A stretch of DNA of 36,540 bases from Phaeoceros laevis. Its lineage: Eukaryota > Anthocerotophyta > Anthocerotopsida > Notothyladales. The notes below the pieces were generated by a model. That model was not told the DNA's origin, searched no databases, and worked only from the letters and a program-made list of their open reading frames with translations. The stretch's first letter is position 1. Every line of letters starts with the position of its first letter. Shown here piece after piece: positions 1 to 11,700 of this stretch. The stretch is taken from assembly GCA_049999765.1 (NCBI GenBank), contig JBNGIQ010008825.1, positions 147,096-183,635 on the forward strand, given 5' to 3'. Made by a program: the position numbers and the translations under genes.

Positions 1-351
1 GTAGTTGACATTCTTTTTGTTGATTCCGGATTTGGATGCCAATTTGGGAAGGACTCCCGCGAGAATGTGAATGCCCAAATCGAAGCCTGGGCCCCTCGTC
101 ACTGATAATAAGCGATAAGAAAGAAAAAATCAAGTGGGGCCCGCAACATGTATGCTCCTAATTTCTTGGTGCACATAGAAACCACAGGGACCCGGCGTGG
201 CATGAAGTGCTTCCAGCGCGTTTATTAGAGACTCGCTTGTCTCAAGTTGTCTGCCAATGTGAAGCGCCACTTATTAGTAGAGGAAACGCAGCAGCAGAAG
301 TAGCTGCGGGGCTGCCACAAAAGAGTCAATTGTAGGTTGTGGAACATCAAG
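1..351. other. 5' flank of the MBD-Oberon gene
   Basis: No gene is visible here. The stretch ends directly at the ATG of the gene that begins at 352, so its right part is probably promoter and 5' leader of that gene. I see no clear TATA box or repeat. Confidence 0.4.
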
Positions 352-2927
352 ATGGCTGATGAGGCGGCTCCTCAAAGAGAGCAAGAACCGCTCCGTTGCT
401 CCGATCCGAACCCAATTGCTGGGAGATGCGGTGTGGGGTCGCCTTTCTGTCCCCCGGAATGGAGGTGGAGAACGGGGAACAGGGTGCAAGACATGTATTT
501 CACAGCTCCGAGTGGTGAAAGGTTCCGTTCCAAGAATGAGCTCAAAGCTTACCTGGACAAGGCATCGAATCCTCCGAAGATGTCAGAGTTCCTGTGGAGG
601 GTTCCACCTGACTGTAAGCCCTGTCCTTGTCGTGCATACTTTAAATGAAGACAAGGGCTTCGATTGTGTCTTTGCTCTTCAATCCAACATGTTCATTGCA
701 GCCATTTTCTTTCTGCAGTGTTGAAAGATGGGCAATTACCTGGAGAAAATGTACAAACTCCACTGCGCGGCCCGCCTTCGAACAAAGGTTCAGGACACGG
801 TGGTTCGAGAAAACGAAGCCACAAGCGTAAGGCAGCAGAAGTTCGCGAACGCAACGGCAAAGCTGCGGAGGATACTGACAAGGCGAATCTATCAAAGCTT
901 AAAGATGTAGCACGGAAGACACTTATGGTACAGCCTTCCTCTCTGCCGATTTCTGCCAAGAAACCCTCCCCTTGTGCTCTGGACCTTGACGAAAAGCCTG
1001 TGCAGGTGACCTCCAATTTCAGCTCGGAGCCAAAAATAGAACCTCAGGCGTTTACGTCACTCCCGTTCCTGTCCCCTGAACATGAGGCTCCTGAGGTTGT
1101 ACCAGTAAAACGGAAGAGAGGAAGACCACCGAAAAACAAAAGTGCCTCACAACAGGTGGCGGCTGTTGACAACAAAGCCTCAGGTCCTCCAGCTGTCAAG
1201 AGGAAGCGAGGTAGACCACCAGCATCCGTGGATGATCATAACTTCATGGCTGTATTGTCTACAGTTACGAGCTATAAGTGGTTGCTTGACACCAGTGAAG
1301 ATCTTCGAAGGTTCATGGAAGAGGCTGGGCGCCTAGATCAAAAACCTGAGCAGGAGATGACAGAGTATCGGAGGGTACTGTTGGCCAGAAGTCATGATGT
1401 AGTCAGTATGAAGCGCTACTCTAAGCCCGTGCTTCATGTTTTTGTCCGCATCCTCAGGAACGAAGAGGCACCGGAGATTTTAGACAGGACTATGCTTGCT
1501 GACCTGTGCTGCAGCTGGAGATGTAAGCACAAGCGCCACAGTTGCCTATTGGAGGAGGGGCGGGTCCAGGCTTTGAGGACTTCCATTACGGACAAAGAGA
1601 CATCAAGCAGTGGCAAGGGTGAATCAGAGGCGGGGCAGGGCCTGCTGCCTGAAAGTGAGGCACCTGTTTCTCAGCTGCAGAATGGGGCCTCTATGCCCCT
1701 TCCTGGTCACACAGGGAATGGGTCAAATGTTTTACGAGGGCTGGACGTAAAACTTGAACCCATTGACAATATGCCAATTGCCAACACGACAATCAGCGAT
1801 CAAACTGCAAATGGTAATGCCCGAAGGCAAAAAGGAGCTACTGCACCACCCCTGGCTGTCTGCTTCTGCAAGGCATGTAGCAAAGAAGCGGATTTCTGTA
1901 GGGGCTGTATGTGCAGCTTGTGTTGTGACATTGCCTCTCCTGTCGAAGCTTGGCGCGTCATGAAGTGCATCAGCTGTCAACATCTGTTTCATTTGGAATG
2001 CGCTGTCAGTAACAATTATGCTGGGGTGGTGAAGGAGTTAGGTTTGGATGTGGAATTCCTTTGCCCTCTTTGCAGCTGCAAAATGGACCTTTTCCCGTTC
2101 TGGAGGGAGAGACTAGACGGAGCCATAGCAAGTGAGGACGTGACTACCCTCGAGAATCATGTAGGAGCAGCTGTACTAGTGCTGAAAGGCACCCAAAGGA
2201 GGCAGTATGCTCCTCTCAATGACCAAATGGTGCAGGCATACAATATACTCTTGGGTCGTTCCAACTATCCAGAAGTGTACCGGCTGCTTCAACAAATCGA
2301 GCAACAATTGGAGACCTTGGGAGTAAATCAGCTCAGCACAGGTATGTCCTTCTGCATCTCACTTTTCTGGTCCAATCTGAAGTGATATAGTGTCTCTGTT
2401 GTGATGGGAGGCAGTGACCTGGCTGTGCAGGCGACAGCAACGCATCCGTATCTGATCTGCAGGACAGAGAAAGAGAGCTTCTTGACATGGAAGTTCGAGT
2501 GTTTCAGATGCAAAGGCTGGTTGATGCACACCACAAGGAGTGGAGTGAAGCGGATCGAGTAGTCGAAACTCAGCGGGCAGTTTTTGAGGAGGCAAAAAAA
2601 AACTTGGACCTAGCAAAGGAGGCTGCAAAGGTGAAATGTGATCAGGCTTCCACATCCAGACTGCTTATTCAGAAGGAGAAGCACACCCTGACTCTGCTGC
2701 GGGAGAAAGCTGAACCGGTTGTCTTCTCTGGCGTTGAGTTGGAGGCTAAGCATGCGGTGATGGAGGCAGAGACAGCAAAGCTGCAGGTATTGGAGAACAA
2801 ATTACGATCCTTGGATGCTGTCCATGACGAAACCGAGATTGCCACCTTGAAGGAGAAAGTTGCAATCCAGGGGATCAGGACTCGAGTTGCTAGATCCATC
2901 TACGACAAGTTGCTTGTTCTTCGATGA
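352..2927 (+). CDS. MBD / AT-hook / Oberon-type PHD finger chromatin protein
   Basis: Three coding exons join in phase: 352-613, 719-2341 and 2431-2927, giving 793 residues. The ATG at 352 follows AAG and starts MADEAAPQ; an in-frame TTG lies upstream at 337. Exon 1 carries a methyl-CpG-binding-like domain (core YFTAPSGERFRSKNEL, followed by WRVPPD). Exon 2 has two AT-hooks, KRKRGRPPK and KRKRGRPPA. It then has a Cys/His-rich segment beginning CFCKACSKEADFCRGCMC, with HLFHLEC and FLCPLC, which resembles the PHD finger of plant OBERON proteins. Exon 3 is charged and heptad-like, a probable coiled coil, as OBERON proteins also have at their C-terminus. From the families I infer a nuclear protein that reads methylated DNA or histone tails. 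I know of no characterised plant protein that joins an MBD to an Oberon PHD, so the function of the whole is open. Confidence 0.85.
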
Positions 2928-3575
2928 CCACTCTTTCGCAACCTTTTAGATTTCTTGTGCTTTCAGCTCCGAGGTAAGTATTGGTGAACATCATTCTGAC
3001 GTTGGTGGTGTGAGCTGTGACACCATTCCTGGGAATGGTACTTCGGGCATTCGCAGATTTTGGATGGAAATCTGCAATTTTGGGTTACGCAGTTCAGAAA
3101 CTCAACTGTGAAGTTGATGTTACATGTGAAATCCAAGTATGCTACCATCTTCCCTTTTGATTGCTACACACAAATCTGGAGACCAGAAATATTTCTATGT
3201 AGGGTGCTGCTGCTTCCTGACAATTTGGACAGACAGTGAAGGCCCGCCCTTCCGAGGCGGGGTTCACACCGGCCTAGTGCATTTAGGCGACGCGTCTACG
3301 AAAACATCCAGTGAGGACTTCAATCTTTCACCCGTCGTTTTACCGTAAGCAGTGTACCGAACCCCGCCTTCGGTCAATAATTTTGAATCGAGGCGAAACA
3401 ATGTCTACCATCTGTCTGCCTTTCGCGCATGTTGCGTTGCGTTTGCAACGAGCAGACACTAATGTCGGAACGAACTCAGCCCTCCAAACAGTCAGCGGAG
3501 CCTAAGACATTCATCCCATCCTGCAATGCTTCCGTCTCTACCACGGTCATGGAGTCTGCACTCACCTCCTCCTCG
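2928..3575. other. Convergent intergenic region
   Basis: This lies between the stop of the MBD-Oberon gene (+) and the stop of the membrane protein gene (-), so it should hold the 3' untranslated parts of both. The small ORFs here show no recognisable domain. I see no RNA gene or mobile element. Confidence 0.4.
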
Positions 3576-4297
3576 TCATTCTTGAGGTTTCCTTTTCTTC
3601 CTCATGCGTGGCGGATTGGAGGCCTTCCTTTTTCGAGAACGCGAAGCCCTTTCACCATTCTCTTCCAGCGCTTCCCCGCTGCTCCCAAAATCTAGCAACA
3701 CGACAGAGTAACCATCAAGGTAGGGGCGAAGAATGCGAGCATTGCGCACGCTTGTCCCGAGCACATAATGCACCACGGAAGATGTACGCCGGCGCCTTGC
3801 TCACCTTTTCCTGCCTCGACAGCTGGTAGTTCATTTTTCCCCTTCCTGCGCTCCTTCAGCCGGCCGGCCTTTTTCTTCTTTCTCCCCGCCTCCGATTTGC
3901 CGCCTCCATGTTCCGATGGAAGGTCGTCAGAAGAACGACTGTCGGCTAGCTCAGCTTTATCACCGGACAGGACCTCGGCATCGTCATCCAGGTGGACAAG
4001 CTCGAGCTTCCCAATGCCATCCGTTCCTTCCTTTGCTCCATTCAACGAGGCAGGCACCTGCTTGAGCTCACCGTTTCTCTGAGCCGCGGCATGAACTGTC
4101 CTTATGTGAGCAGTCCGGAGCACTCCCCAGAGGAGAAACAGAGTCAGGAATCCGCCGAGAACCGGAAGCAACACGCCTGTGATACTTCCTGAGTAGGAGT
4201 CTGGCACCATAAGATCCCATTTTCGCATCCATTGCTCCAATCTTCGAGTGTACCGCTTCGGCATCGACCGCCAATCCCTGCTCAACAGACTCATCAT
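3576..4297 (-). CDS. Single-pass membrane protein with a basic tail, unknown function
   Basis: Two coding exons, 3805-4297 and 3576-3691, join in phase 1 (AAAG|GTGAGC to CTAG|AT) to give about 202 residues. The chosen start is the double Met at 4297, but the frame stays open further upstream towards the assembly gap, so the N-terminus is uncertain. One clear transmembrane segment follows SYSGSITG (VLLPVLGGFLTLFLLWGVL). The part after it is hydrophilic and has a run of Lys/Arg (GRKKKKAGRLKERRKGK). The spliced C-terminus is again basic (RSRKRKASNPP, RMRKKRKPQE). I do not recognise the family. The layout would suit an ER or nuclear-envelope protein with a basic cytosolic tail, but that is inference. 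Confidence 0.6.
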
Positions 4298-4708
4298 CTT
4301 CCTTCCTCTTTCGACGCATTCCAACCACAGCAGACCGAGGGCGAGCACTGCAAACTTCGGCAGGATGATGCATCTCTGCCGCCCTGCGGGCCCGCACCAC
4401 CGTCCCGCCGACACTGCCCGATAATAATTGGTGACTTCGGGTACGACGATGAAACGACAACCACCTGACCAATTCTCATTTAGAGAGGCCATGTGCATCA
4501 CATCATACACTACAGACTGCCAAGAGAGTAANNNNNNNNNNNNNNNNNNNNNNNNNNNNNNNNNNNNNNNNNNNNNNNNNNNNNNNNNNNNNNNNNNNNN
4601 NNNNNNNNNNNNNNNNNNNNNNNNNNNNNNNGATTTGGCAAGAGCAAAAGGCTCTTGATTGAGGGACAAAAAATGAAGTACATCCTCGAACTACATAGTT
4701 TTGAAGGC
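4298..4708. other. Intergenic region with a 100-base assembly gap
   Basis: This lies upstream of the membrane protein gene and downstream of eL14. Positions 4532-4631 are N and mark a sequence gap of unknown true size. An upstream exon of the membrane protein gene could be hidden in it. The readable part shows nothing else. Confidence 0.5.
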
Positions 4709-5713
4709 CTAGGCCTTCTCCTTCTTTAACTTGGACAACTCACGCCTCACGATAGAGGACCTCTGCAGAAGTGCACAAGCAGAAGCACATGAAAGTGAGC
4801 ACCACCTGGAAATCACTACCGTCAGCCCACACCACCATCCAGTGAACAGCAACACACCTTGATTCGGGCCACCATAACTTTGAACCTGTCAAAGTCATTC
4901 AAAGCAGCACGCCTCTTCCTCACAATCAACTTGCGGCCCCAGGCACTGGACTCCCACTTCTTTGCAACTTCTGCTTAGAAAGCAACATGCACACTGTAAG
5001 CAACAGCGTGCAAAAATACCCACAAGTACTGCAGAAACCCTTCTTTAGCTGCAAATGGGTAGCCCTACCTTCTTTCTCTATAGCTTCCTTCAGCTCTTTC
5101 TTCTTAGGGTTGCGGGGAATGGTGATTGTAATGTCTGTCAGTGACAGCCTCTTGAAGTTAATCTGAGTCCTGACAATATCTGGGAAATCGATCAACGCCT
5201 GCACCAGAAGCAAATTCCTTGAATCAATTTCGAAGCACGCAATTTGAGAAGACGCGGGATATGTAGCACCATAGGCGAAGCTCAAACAAAAAAAACCCAA
5301 GACCCGCATCCGCGGCTGCGTACCCGGTTTTGGTCGATCACATCTACAATGACAACCAACTTCCCATACTGAGGCCCGTAATTCACCAGGGCCACCCTTC
5401 CAATCTCAACATACCGTCTGAAAGGCTGCAAAGTACAGTGCCGTAGTCTCGTTAGAAGCAAAACCCTACTGAATTAGCTGCACCCACAATCTACACCACT
5501 CCTAGCAGCAGGGACCAACACAGGAGGAAGAATCAACGAGGAGCTCAGCAGAAAGAGATCACCAGGCATCCAGCATACAAAGGCAACCATCACCACAGGC
5601 AAGGCAAACGCAGAATCCGCATCACCGGTCATATTTTGGACGTAACGGGATTGCGCTACGACGGGCCCAAGCGAATGCGCACTGAAGCTGAACATGGGCA
5701 AGGGACTCACCAT
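4709..5713 (-). CDS. RPL14: 60S ribosomal protein L14 (eL14)
   Basis: Five coding exons give 133 residues: 5711-5713, 5324-5425, 5069-5198, 4858-4970 and 4709-4762. All splice sites are GT-AG and the phases close. The first coding exon is the ATG alone, followed at once by GTGAGT. The second starts [17 protein letters not shown] and contains [13 protein letters not shown], the KOW-like start of eL14. Later parts include [23 protein letters not shown] and [10 protein letters not shown], and the C-terminus is lysine-rich (LSKLKKEKA). The length matches plant eL14. The protein is a component of the large cytosolic ribosomal subunit. The gene is in tandem with the LC7 dynein gene upstream. Confidence 0.97.
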
Positions 5714-6083
5714 GGTGGCTGGCGGCGACGAGCAGTAGCAGCAGCAACCAAGTCCTGCAGAGGGGGACGTGCCGGGCGAAAAGGAGGGAACAGAACACCT
5801 TGCTAGACGAAATATGCACTTAGGGCTTCCCGTGGAGTAGGGCTCCTGCCCTAACTTCGAAGAGTGTAATTATTGCCGGGATTCCACTTAATCAACGGTG
5901 CAGCTACGGTGAGTCACCTGACTGGCATGTCATAACAAGGGTCGTCTCCTGACTTCAATCTATAGCGCAGGAATTTACAGAAAAATGTGTCTCAGGGCAT
6001 GGCTGCCAGTGAAAGCTGGCGATGACACAATGAAATCGTCAGACTGGCAGCTCAGGAAGCGAAATCGTCTCCTCCTTGGAAAA
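5714..6083. other. Spacer between eL14 and LC7 genes
   Basis: This contains the 5' leader and promoter of eL14 (minus strand) next to the 3' end of the LC7 gene. Pyrimidine-rich stretches occur near 5780-5830 on the eL14 sense strand, as is common at ribosomal protein gene starts. Nothing else is seen. Confidence 0.35.
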
Positions 6084-6815
6084 TCAAGGAAGGTGACTAG
6101 ATGTTTTCTGGACGATGATCAAGAAGTACTCGTGGTTTTTGCTGGGAGTGATGATGACTTCGTGAACTTTCGTCCGCACTCTGAGAAGGAGCACGTCATC
6201 CTGTAAAATCCATACCAAGCCTCTGCATTTAGAAAGCTTCTTTGCTCATGTGACCGTCATTCAAACCCTGAACATACTCCACCAAAAATATTCCAGGTTG
6301 TTTCTACCTTGGGATTGACACCTTTGGTGATGTCCCTGGATTGGATAGCGATTGGTGTCATGTATGAAGCGAACTGCTTGCATCAGACATGATGGGTTAA
6401 AGGCATTTGATGGATTACCCAGCATATGTGTGCGCACTGGGAGATCAGCCAAATTACCCGCATTGTGCTTGCAGAGTCCATAGTACTCTTGAGAGGAATG
6501 CCATCGCTGTTGGCGATAATTGTACCTAGGATGCCTTTGTGAGAGCCTATTCTCTTGATTGTCTCCTCTACTTCATACTGGAAAGACAAAATTGAGATCA
6601 ACATCCCTTCCGCTACAGGCAATAGTTCCCCAGTAGCCTAGCTGAATTGATTCTTAGACTTTATCGCTGCAAGTTGAGAGGCATGCCCTTCCTTTCTGAC
6701 TTTGTTAACTACAATTTGGTCAACATAAAATCCTTCTTACCTTGGCATCCAGAATCTTCGCTTTCTGTGCCCTTTCTTCTTCCAATTTCTTCAACCTTGC
6801 TTCTTCTGCCTCCAT
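6084..6815 (-). CDS. DYNLRB: Roadblock/LC7 dynein light chain
   Basis: Four coding exons: 6741-6815, 6458-6577, 6308-6376 (or 6373) and 6084-6200, giving 125-126 residues. Phases are all 0. The second exon reads YEVEETIKRIGSHKGILGTI and IPLKSTMDSAST. The third has QFASYMTPIAIQSRD. The fourth has DDVLLLRVRTKVHEVIITP and EYFLIIVQ. These match roadblock/LC7 along its whole length. The first exon adds 25 charged residues (MEAEEARLKKLEEERAQKAK and on) not found in animal LC7, which begins near the EVEET motif. Roadblock is a light chain of cytoplasmic, IFT and axonemal dynein. Seed plants have lost dynein, so here it most likely serves cilia of sperm. The acceptor of exon 3 has two AG choices one codon apart. 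Confidence 0.95.
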
Positions 6816-7453
6816 AGCTGAAATCGGCCACGGCAGCTTTGTTGATCGTCATAGAGTCCCCTCGTTATCGAGAAGAAGAATGAAAATCCTGCAAATGGCA
6901 CCTCTAGGTACCTGCTGCATACAAGACCGTCAGGCAAGCGCTGATCGTCTTTGCTCACCTCCCAGTGAACTGTAATCAGCTCCACGCACGCCTAATGGCC
7001 TTAATCAGCTTCCGTCGTTTTCTGAGGTGCAGATGCATCCAGCTCACTCCAGAATAGACGCCGCAAATCCAGAAAGCCAGGGGACTCCATTCAATGGCCG
7101 CATTATTTCCCGCCAGAATTGCTCGCAGAATGTCCAGCGCTCTCGGACAAACGGGGCGAGTGTTGATGAATTCGGTCCACTGTTCTGATGTGGCCATTTA
7201 TCGGCAGGCCAAGGCCGCTGCTGCCGCTTTCATATCTCCAACAGCCGCTCGATTCTCGAAGCGGCACTGGCAGGCTGCCGGTGTGAAAGTCTCCGGGATC
7301 CTCTGTCCGCCATTTCCGGAATGCTGGCCGCAACAAAACTCTTCAGTGCACTGTCGAGTGTCCTCCAAGAAGGCGTCAGTTGCTTCCCCGCCATCCTCAG
7401 AAAGTAGCATCTGCGTGCAGGACGTTGACAACTTCGGCTAAGGCTGAAATCCT
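6816..7453. promoter_or_regulatory. Divergent promoter region, LC7 / YbaK
   Basis: This 638-base spacer separates two genes that run away from each other, so both promoters should lie here. Several small ORFs cross it but none resembles a protein. No TATA box stands out on either side. Confidence 0.35.
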
Positions 7454-8691
7454 ATGGAGGAGGAGGCGCTGCAGGCATTGCAGGCGCTGCAGGAGCGGCA
7501 AGAACGCGTCCTAGACAATATCGCGGGTCTCGCCGCCCGTGCAGGGTGCCAGGAGCTCTTACCGGAGCTGCAGGAGCTTGATGTTCGCCAGACTGAGGTC
7601 CTCCAGCGTATTCGCTCGCTGTGGCTCCAGGCGGACATCCCCAGTGATGAATCCGCATGGCAGCAGGATCAGATTTTGCAACAAAAATTCTCAGCGGTGC
7701 AACAATCGGCAGAATGCAATGTCTTAGGTGAAGGTTGCAGCATTGCCCTTCCACAGCACTGCATGTAGGGTTTCGGTTATGTCGGGTCTACTAAACCTCC
7801 GTCTTGGCACAATCAGGGATGTGCGAGGAGCCCGGAGGCGTTGAACCACAAAGCGTGGAGCAGCGTCTGAGCGGGATATTGCGAACAGAAGGCGTAACCG
7901 ATTTTCGGTTTGCCAGAGTGCCTGAGGACTACTACAGCAAGTCCTATCAGGAGCGACGGGACCTGCTGGAGGCACCATCAATTTTCCATCTTTGCAAGAG
8001 CATTGTTATGGTTGTTTCTTGATTGTCTAGCAAGTATCGTCTCCATACTGCTGTCAGGAAAATACGGTCTTCTCATGCTAATGCTGGCTTGTTTGGTAGG
8101 TGAATACTCGAGCACATTCCAGTATCAAAGATTGCAGTGACCGCAACAACTCCAAGTACTACCTTCTAGTGGTCCAGTATTGTGCTCGCCTGGATGCGGA
8201 GAAAGTGCGGCATTTTGTCTATTCTCTGAACAAGGGTCTAGTGCCGAAAGGCAAATTCAACTGTACGTGTTCAGGAGATGCTGACTGGTCTATCCTAATT
8301 TGACTTACTGATCCGAAGGCATGGTAAATTCTCGAGCTTCGCCGTTGTGTTGCGCAGTTAGGCTTGCTCACGAACAGGAGTCAGAGTCCTTGACTGGATA
8401 TGGTCACAATGCGGTCACTCCATTAGGAATGCGTACCCAAATACCTGTAAGATACTCTTCCCTATTGAGGCTATTTTAAAGGTTCCTAGCTGTTTGTCAA
8501 GTTGTCAAGCAACCATAAAACTGTGCATTCCTGCATGCTCGGAATAATTCCAGGTCATTCTGTCGGATGCCATTCCGAAGCTCAAGCCAGATTTTTTTTG
8601 GCTCGGAGGCGGAGAAGTTGATCTAAAACTTGGTCTTAGAACGAGTGACTTTATAAGATTGGTGAATCCTTTTATCATCAATTGTACATAG
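7454..8691 (+). CDS. YbaK/aminoacyl-tRNA synthetase-associated domain protein
   Basis: Five coding exons (7454-7727, 7817-8010, 8100-8262, 8358-8446, 8554-8691) give 285 residues with closed phases. The N-terminal 90 residues form a Leu/Glu/Gln-rich, coiled-coil-like region. The YbaK-like domain follows, with LSGILRTEGVTDFRFARVP, APSIFHLCKSIVMVNT, IKDCSDRNNSKYYLLVVQY and LTGYGHNAVTPLGM. It ends DFFWLGGGEVDLKLGLRTS and FIRLVNPFIINCT. YbaK-domain proteins hydrolyse wrongly charged tRNAs in trans, and the lysine in LCKSIV sits where these enzymes keep a conserved Lys. Plants have an uncharacterised YbaK family of this layout. The second intron starts GTTGTT, a weak donor, chosen because it keeps the conserved VMVNT intact. 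Confidence 0.9.
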
Positions 8692-8739
8692 CCAATAGTG
8701 ATTTCAATTTTGAGATTTAACTTACATACTCTGAATTAA

Positions 8740-11700
8740 TTAATGAGGGAGTCCACAACTTCCCAATGTGAAATTTGACTCCAGTTGAACATGTCCGCTA
8801 CCATTCCTCACCTGAAGGCTGACAATAGGATCAGCCTCCTCCCAGTGTATCTGGAAGCGCAGACAGACGTGTGAACAAAAGATACACATGCCAGCCTGTA
8901 ATAATTTGGAGAGGGTGGCAGCAACGGCGGTAAGTGCACTAAGCAAACCTGAACCATGCCGAAGGATGGTCCTCGTACAAAGTCACATTCACCATGATCG
9001 CGCAACCCAACAGAATCCCTTCTCCTGACTGCATGCCAAGGAATGGTTATAGCTTCAGTCTTACCATATTCACATCGTCCACAGTAGTGCCTAAAATTAT
9101 TACCCAAATTGAACTAAGCGATCGTAATGAACCCTGATGGATTTCCTACCATCACATTCCCAATTTTGGCCCGTGCTCGTGGTAAGTCCACTTGCCATAA
9201 CCTGTATGGGAGAAAGCAGTTTCTGACTCATCAGAGATGGGAAAAGGAATCCAGTCCAGGAATACAACTGAACAAAGTCAATGCCTACTTGATAAAGTGG
9301 GTATCGCAGCTGGACGCCGCTGTAAAACTCCGAGTACTTCTGTTGACCTTGCCTCAAAACCTGTTTCATTAGGGACGGCGCAAGTAGGTTGGACCTCGAG
9401 AAGGGTATCAACGCACAAAACATAAGGCGTTCATCAGATGCTAATAGTTTACCTTGATATCAGAGTAATGAAAATCGCCGGTAAGTATCACCACACAGCC
9501 CCTAGCCTTAGTCACCATCTGCAGTAGTTGCAACTGAGCAGGCTTGTAACACTCCCAATCATCACTGGAGCAGCGGCACTCCACACCTGTCTTGCCTTCT
9601 TCATCCACATCTGCGCACACCTGCTTTGATCTTCAAAATGTTTAGCTTACAATTTCACACAATTCCACACTCATGCACCGGGACGACTGTGTATTTTCTT
9701 GCTGGTAACTTGCCTTCTTGTCGGGGTTCCCAATCAGCACTGAGCTTGAAACAATTAACTTGAGGCTGGCATCTGACTGATCAAGAGCATCTTCAAGCCA
9801 CAGACGCTGCTCTCTCCCAAGCACCTGCCCTCAAAAGGTCAAAAAGTCAAAAAATGCAAACCTCAAATTCAAAGACCAACAGCTGGGCCCTCTTTCATTT
9901 GCAGACTAAAAGACTACTGGACCTTATGATTGGACAACAACTTTCGCATTCCATTAACATGTTCTCACAAACCTCACAAAATGGAGACTCAACACGACCA
10001 TCAACGAGCTCTGAACCTGTAGCCTCCCTGAGCTGACCGTCAACATCAACCGTCAGAGCACGAGTACCGAAGTGAATTGAAGCTGGATTACACGCCTCTT
10101 CCCACATTGAGGTCGCTTTATTTCTATCCTCCTGACACCACCCTTCAGTCCACACAAGTAAATAACAATGAAGTGTTGGATTCACGTAGGACGTAACCCG
10201 GTCCACTGTCAGCCTTGAACATGATCTCTAAAACGCAGCCAGAAGACCAGTTGACTTGCTTATGCTTGCAATACCATAAAATATTGCATCGTCTTTGTTG
10301 CAGCAAGAGCCAGCCCCAAGATCACCTGCTCGCAGAAAATCAAAGCACCTGCCAGTCAACACGTACTTAAAACTCAATACAGAATCTCTAAGCAAACTCT
10401 TTTCAGGTCTCTCAGCAAAACTCTGTTTCTTCAAAAGGCTCTGAAGCCGAGCAAAGAAGAAACTTCCAAGTCTAAATAGCAGAAGGTGTGAAATCTGTGA
10501 ACTACCATCCATATTTTGGACTTGTTCCATTTGGCAAGACAAGTTTTTCACAGTAATCTCGTCTGACACGGCATGGAAGAGGATCACGATTGTAGCGCTC
10601 ATCCAGCAAGAAGATGTCAATTTCGTGACCCATATCTCCCTCATTCAAGGTGTACTGCAGAGAGCTGACAGAGAAAGTGAGAATCGTACAATATAAGCGT
10701 CAGCACCCTATCATTCTTTCAGAGAGACACATCAGGAGAGGTTCATACAATGTGCAGTGAGAAGATGGAAATGCATTCCATGGTAGAGATCAACCTTCCA
10801 CTCAATGCCACGCCCCCTGTTTCGCCGAGGACTGTCAGCTGCTTCACCGATTCCATCCAGAAATATTTGCTTCATACGATCTTTGTTTGGTAGCCTCTTG
10901 TTCCCATTGTTCCTGAACACATCCGAATTGCATCTTAGCTCAAATTGCAAAACCATGGAGAAATACATATACATTGACAAACTCTCACGACTGGTGCATT
11001 TCACGGTTTGTCGAGCACAATGCCTCCCCTACCAGCTGTAATCGTGATCGTCATATGTACCAAATATCCTCCTTGGGCAGACTGAGGGATCTGTACCGGT
11101 TGGTGGATGCAGGCCTTTTGCCCTGTGGCCGGGGCACATGAAAGCCAGAAACTGCATCACAAGTCCCATAAGACCACACCCCTATCAGCTTGGCTATTCC
11201 TACAAGGATCTTATCTGGTGCTCAGCCCTGGACATGGATTGCAACAGCCGCATCCTCTCAGTCCTTGAATCAGAAAAAACAGCATTCTCACTTCACAACC
11301 CCAGCACATGCCTGTGCGTAGTCAGGATTCGAAAGTTGAGCTTGAATGCGGCTCAAAGCATGGTCAAAATCTCCTGCAATGCACCAAAACATCAAATTGG
11401 AGGTCCAACGAAAATTTCAAATTTTCTTCCTTCCATATAGCTGGAGACAGCAAAGAGCTTGTATGAAAGAAACCTGCCATGCAGGAATACGGTGCTTGGT
11501 GAAGCCAGTCATTGGAACAGTTACACTCCCGATGTTGTGGTAGAGCATTGCAATTCACTCTTGGGTCATCCATATATGCCATGTCTCCTAGCCTGTTTTT
11601 CACACAAGGCTTACAATGGTTCACGCCTTGTTACCTGAAGAATACAGTTGAAGTAAACGAGTAAGGTGCACATCTACCATATCCATGCGTCTGGTTCGCT

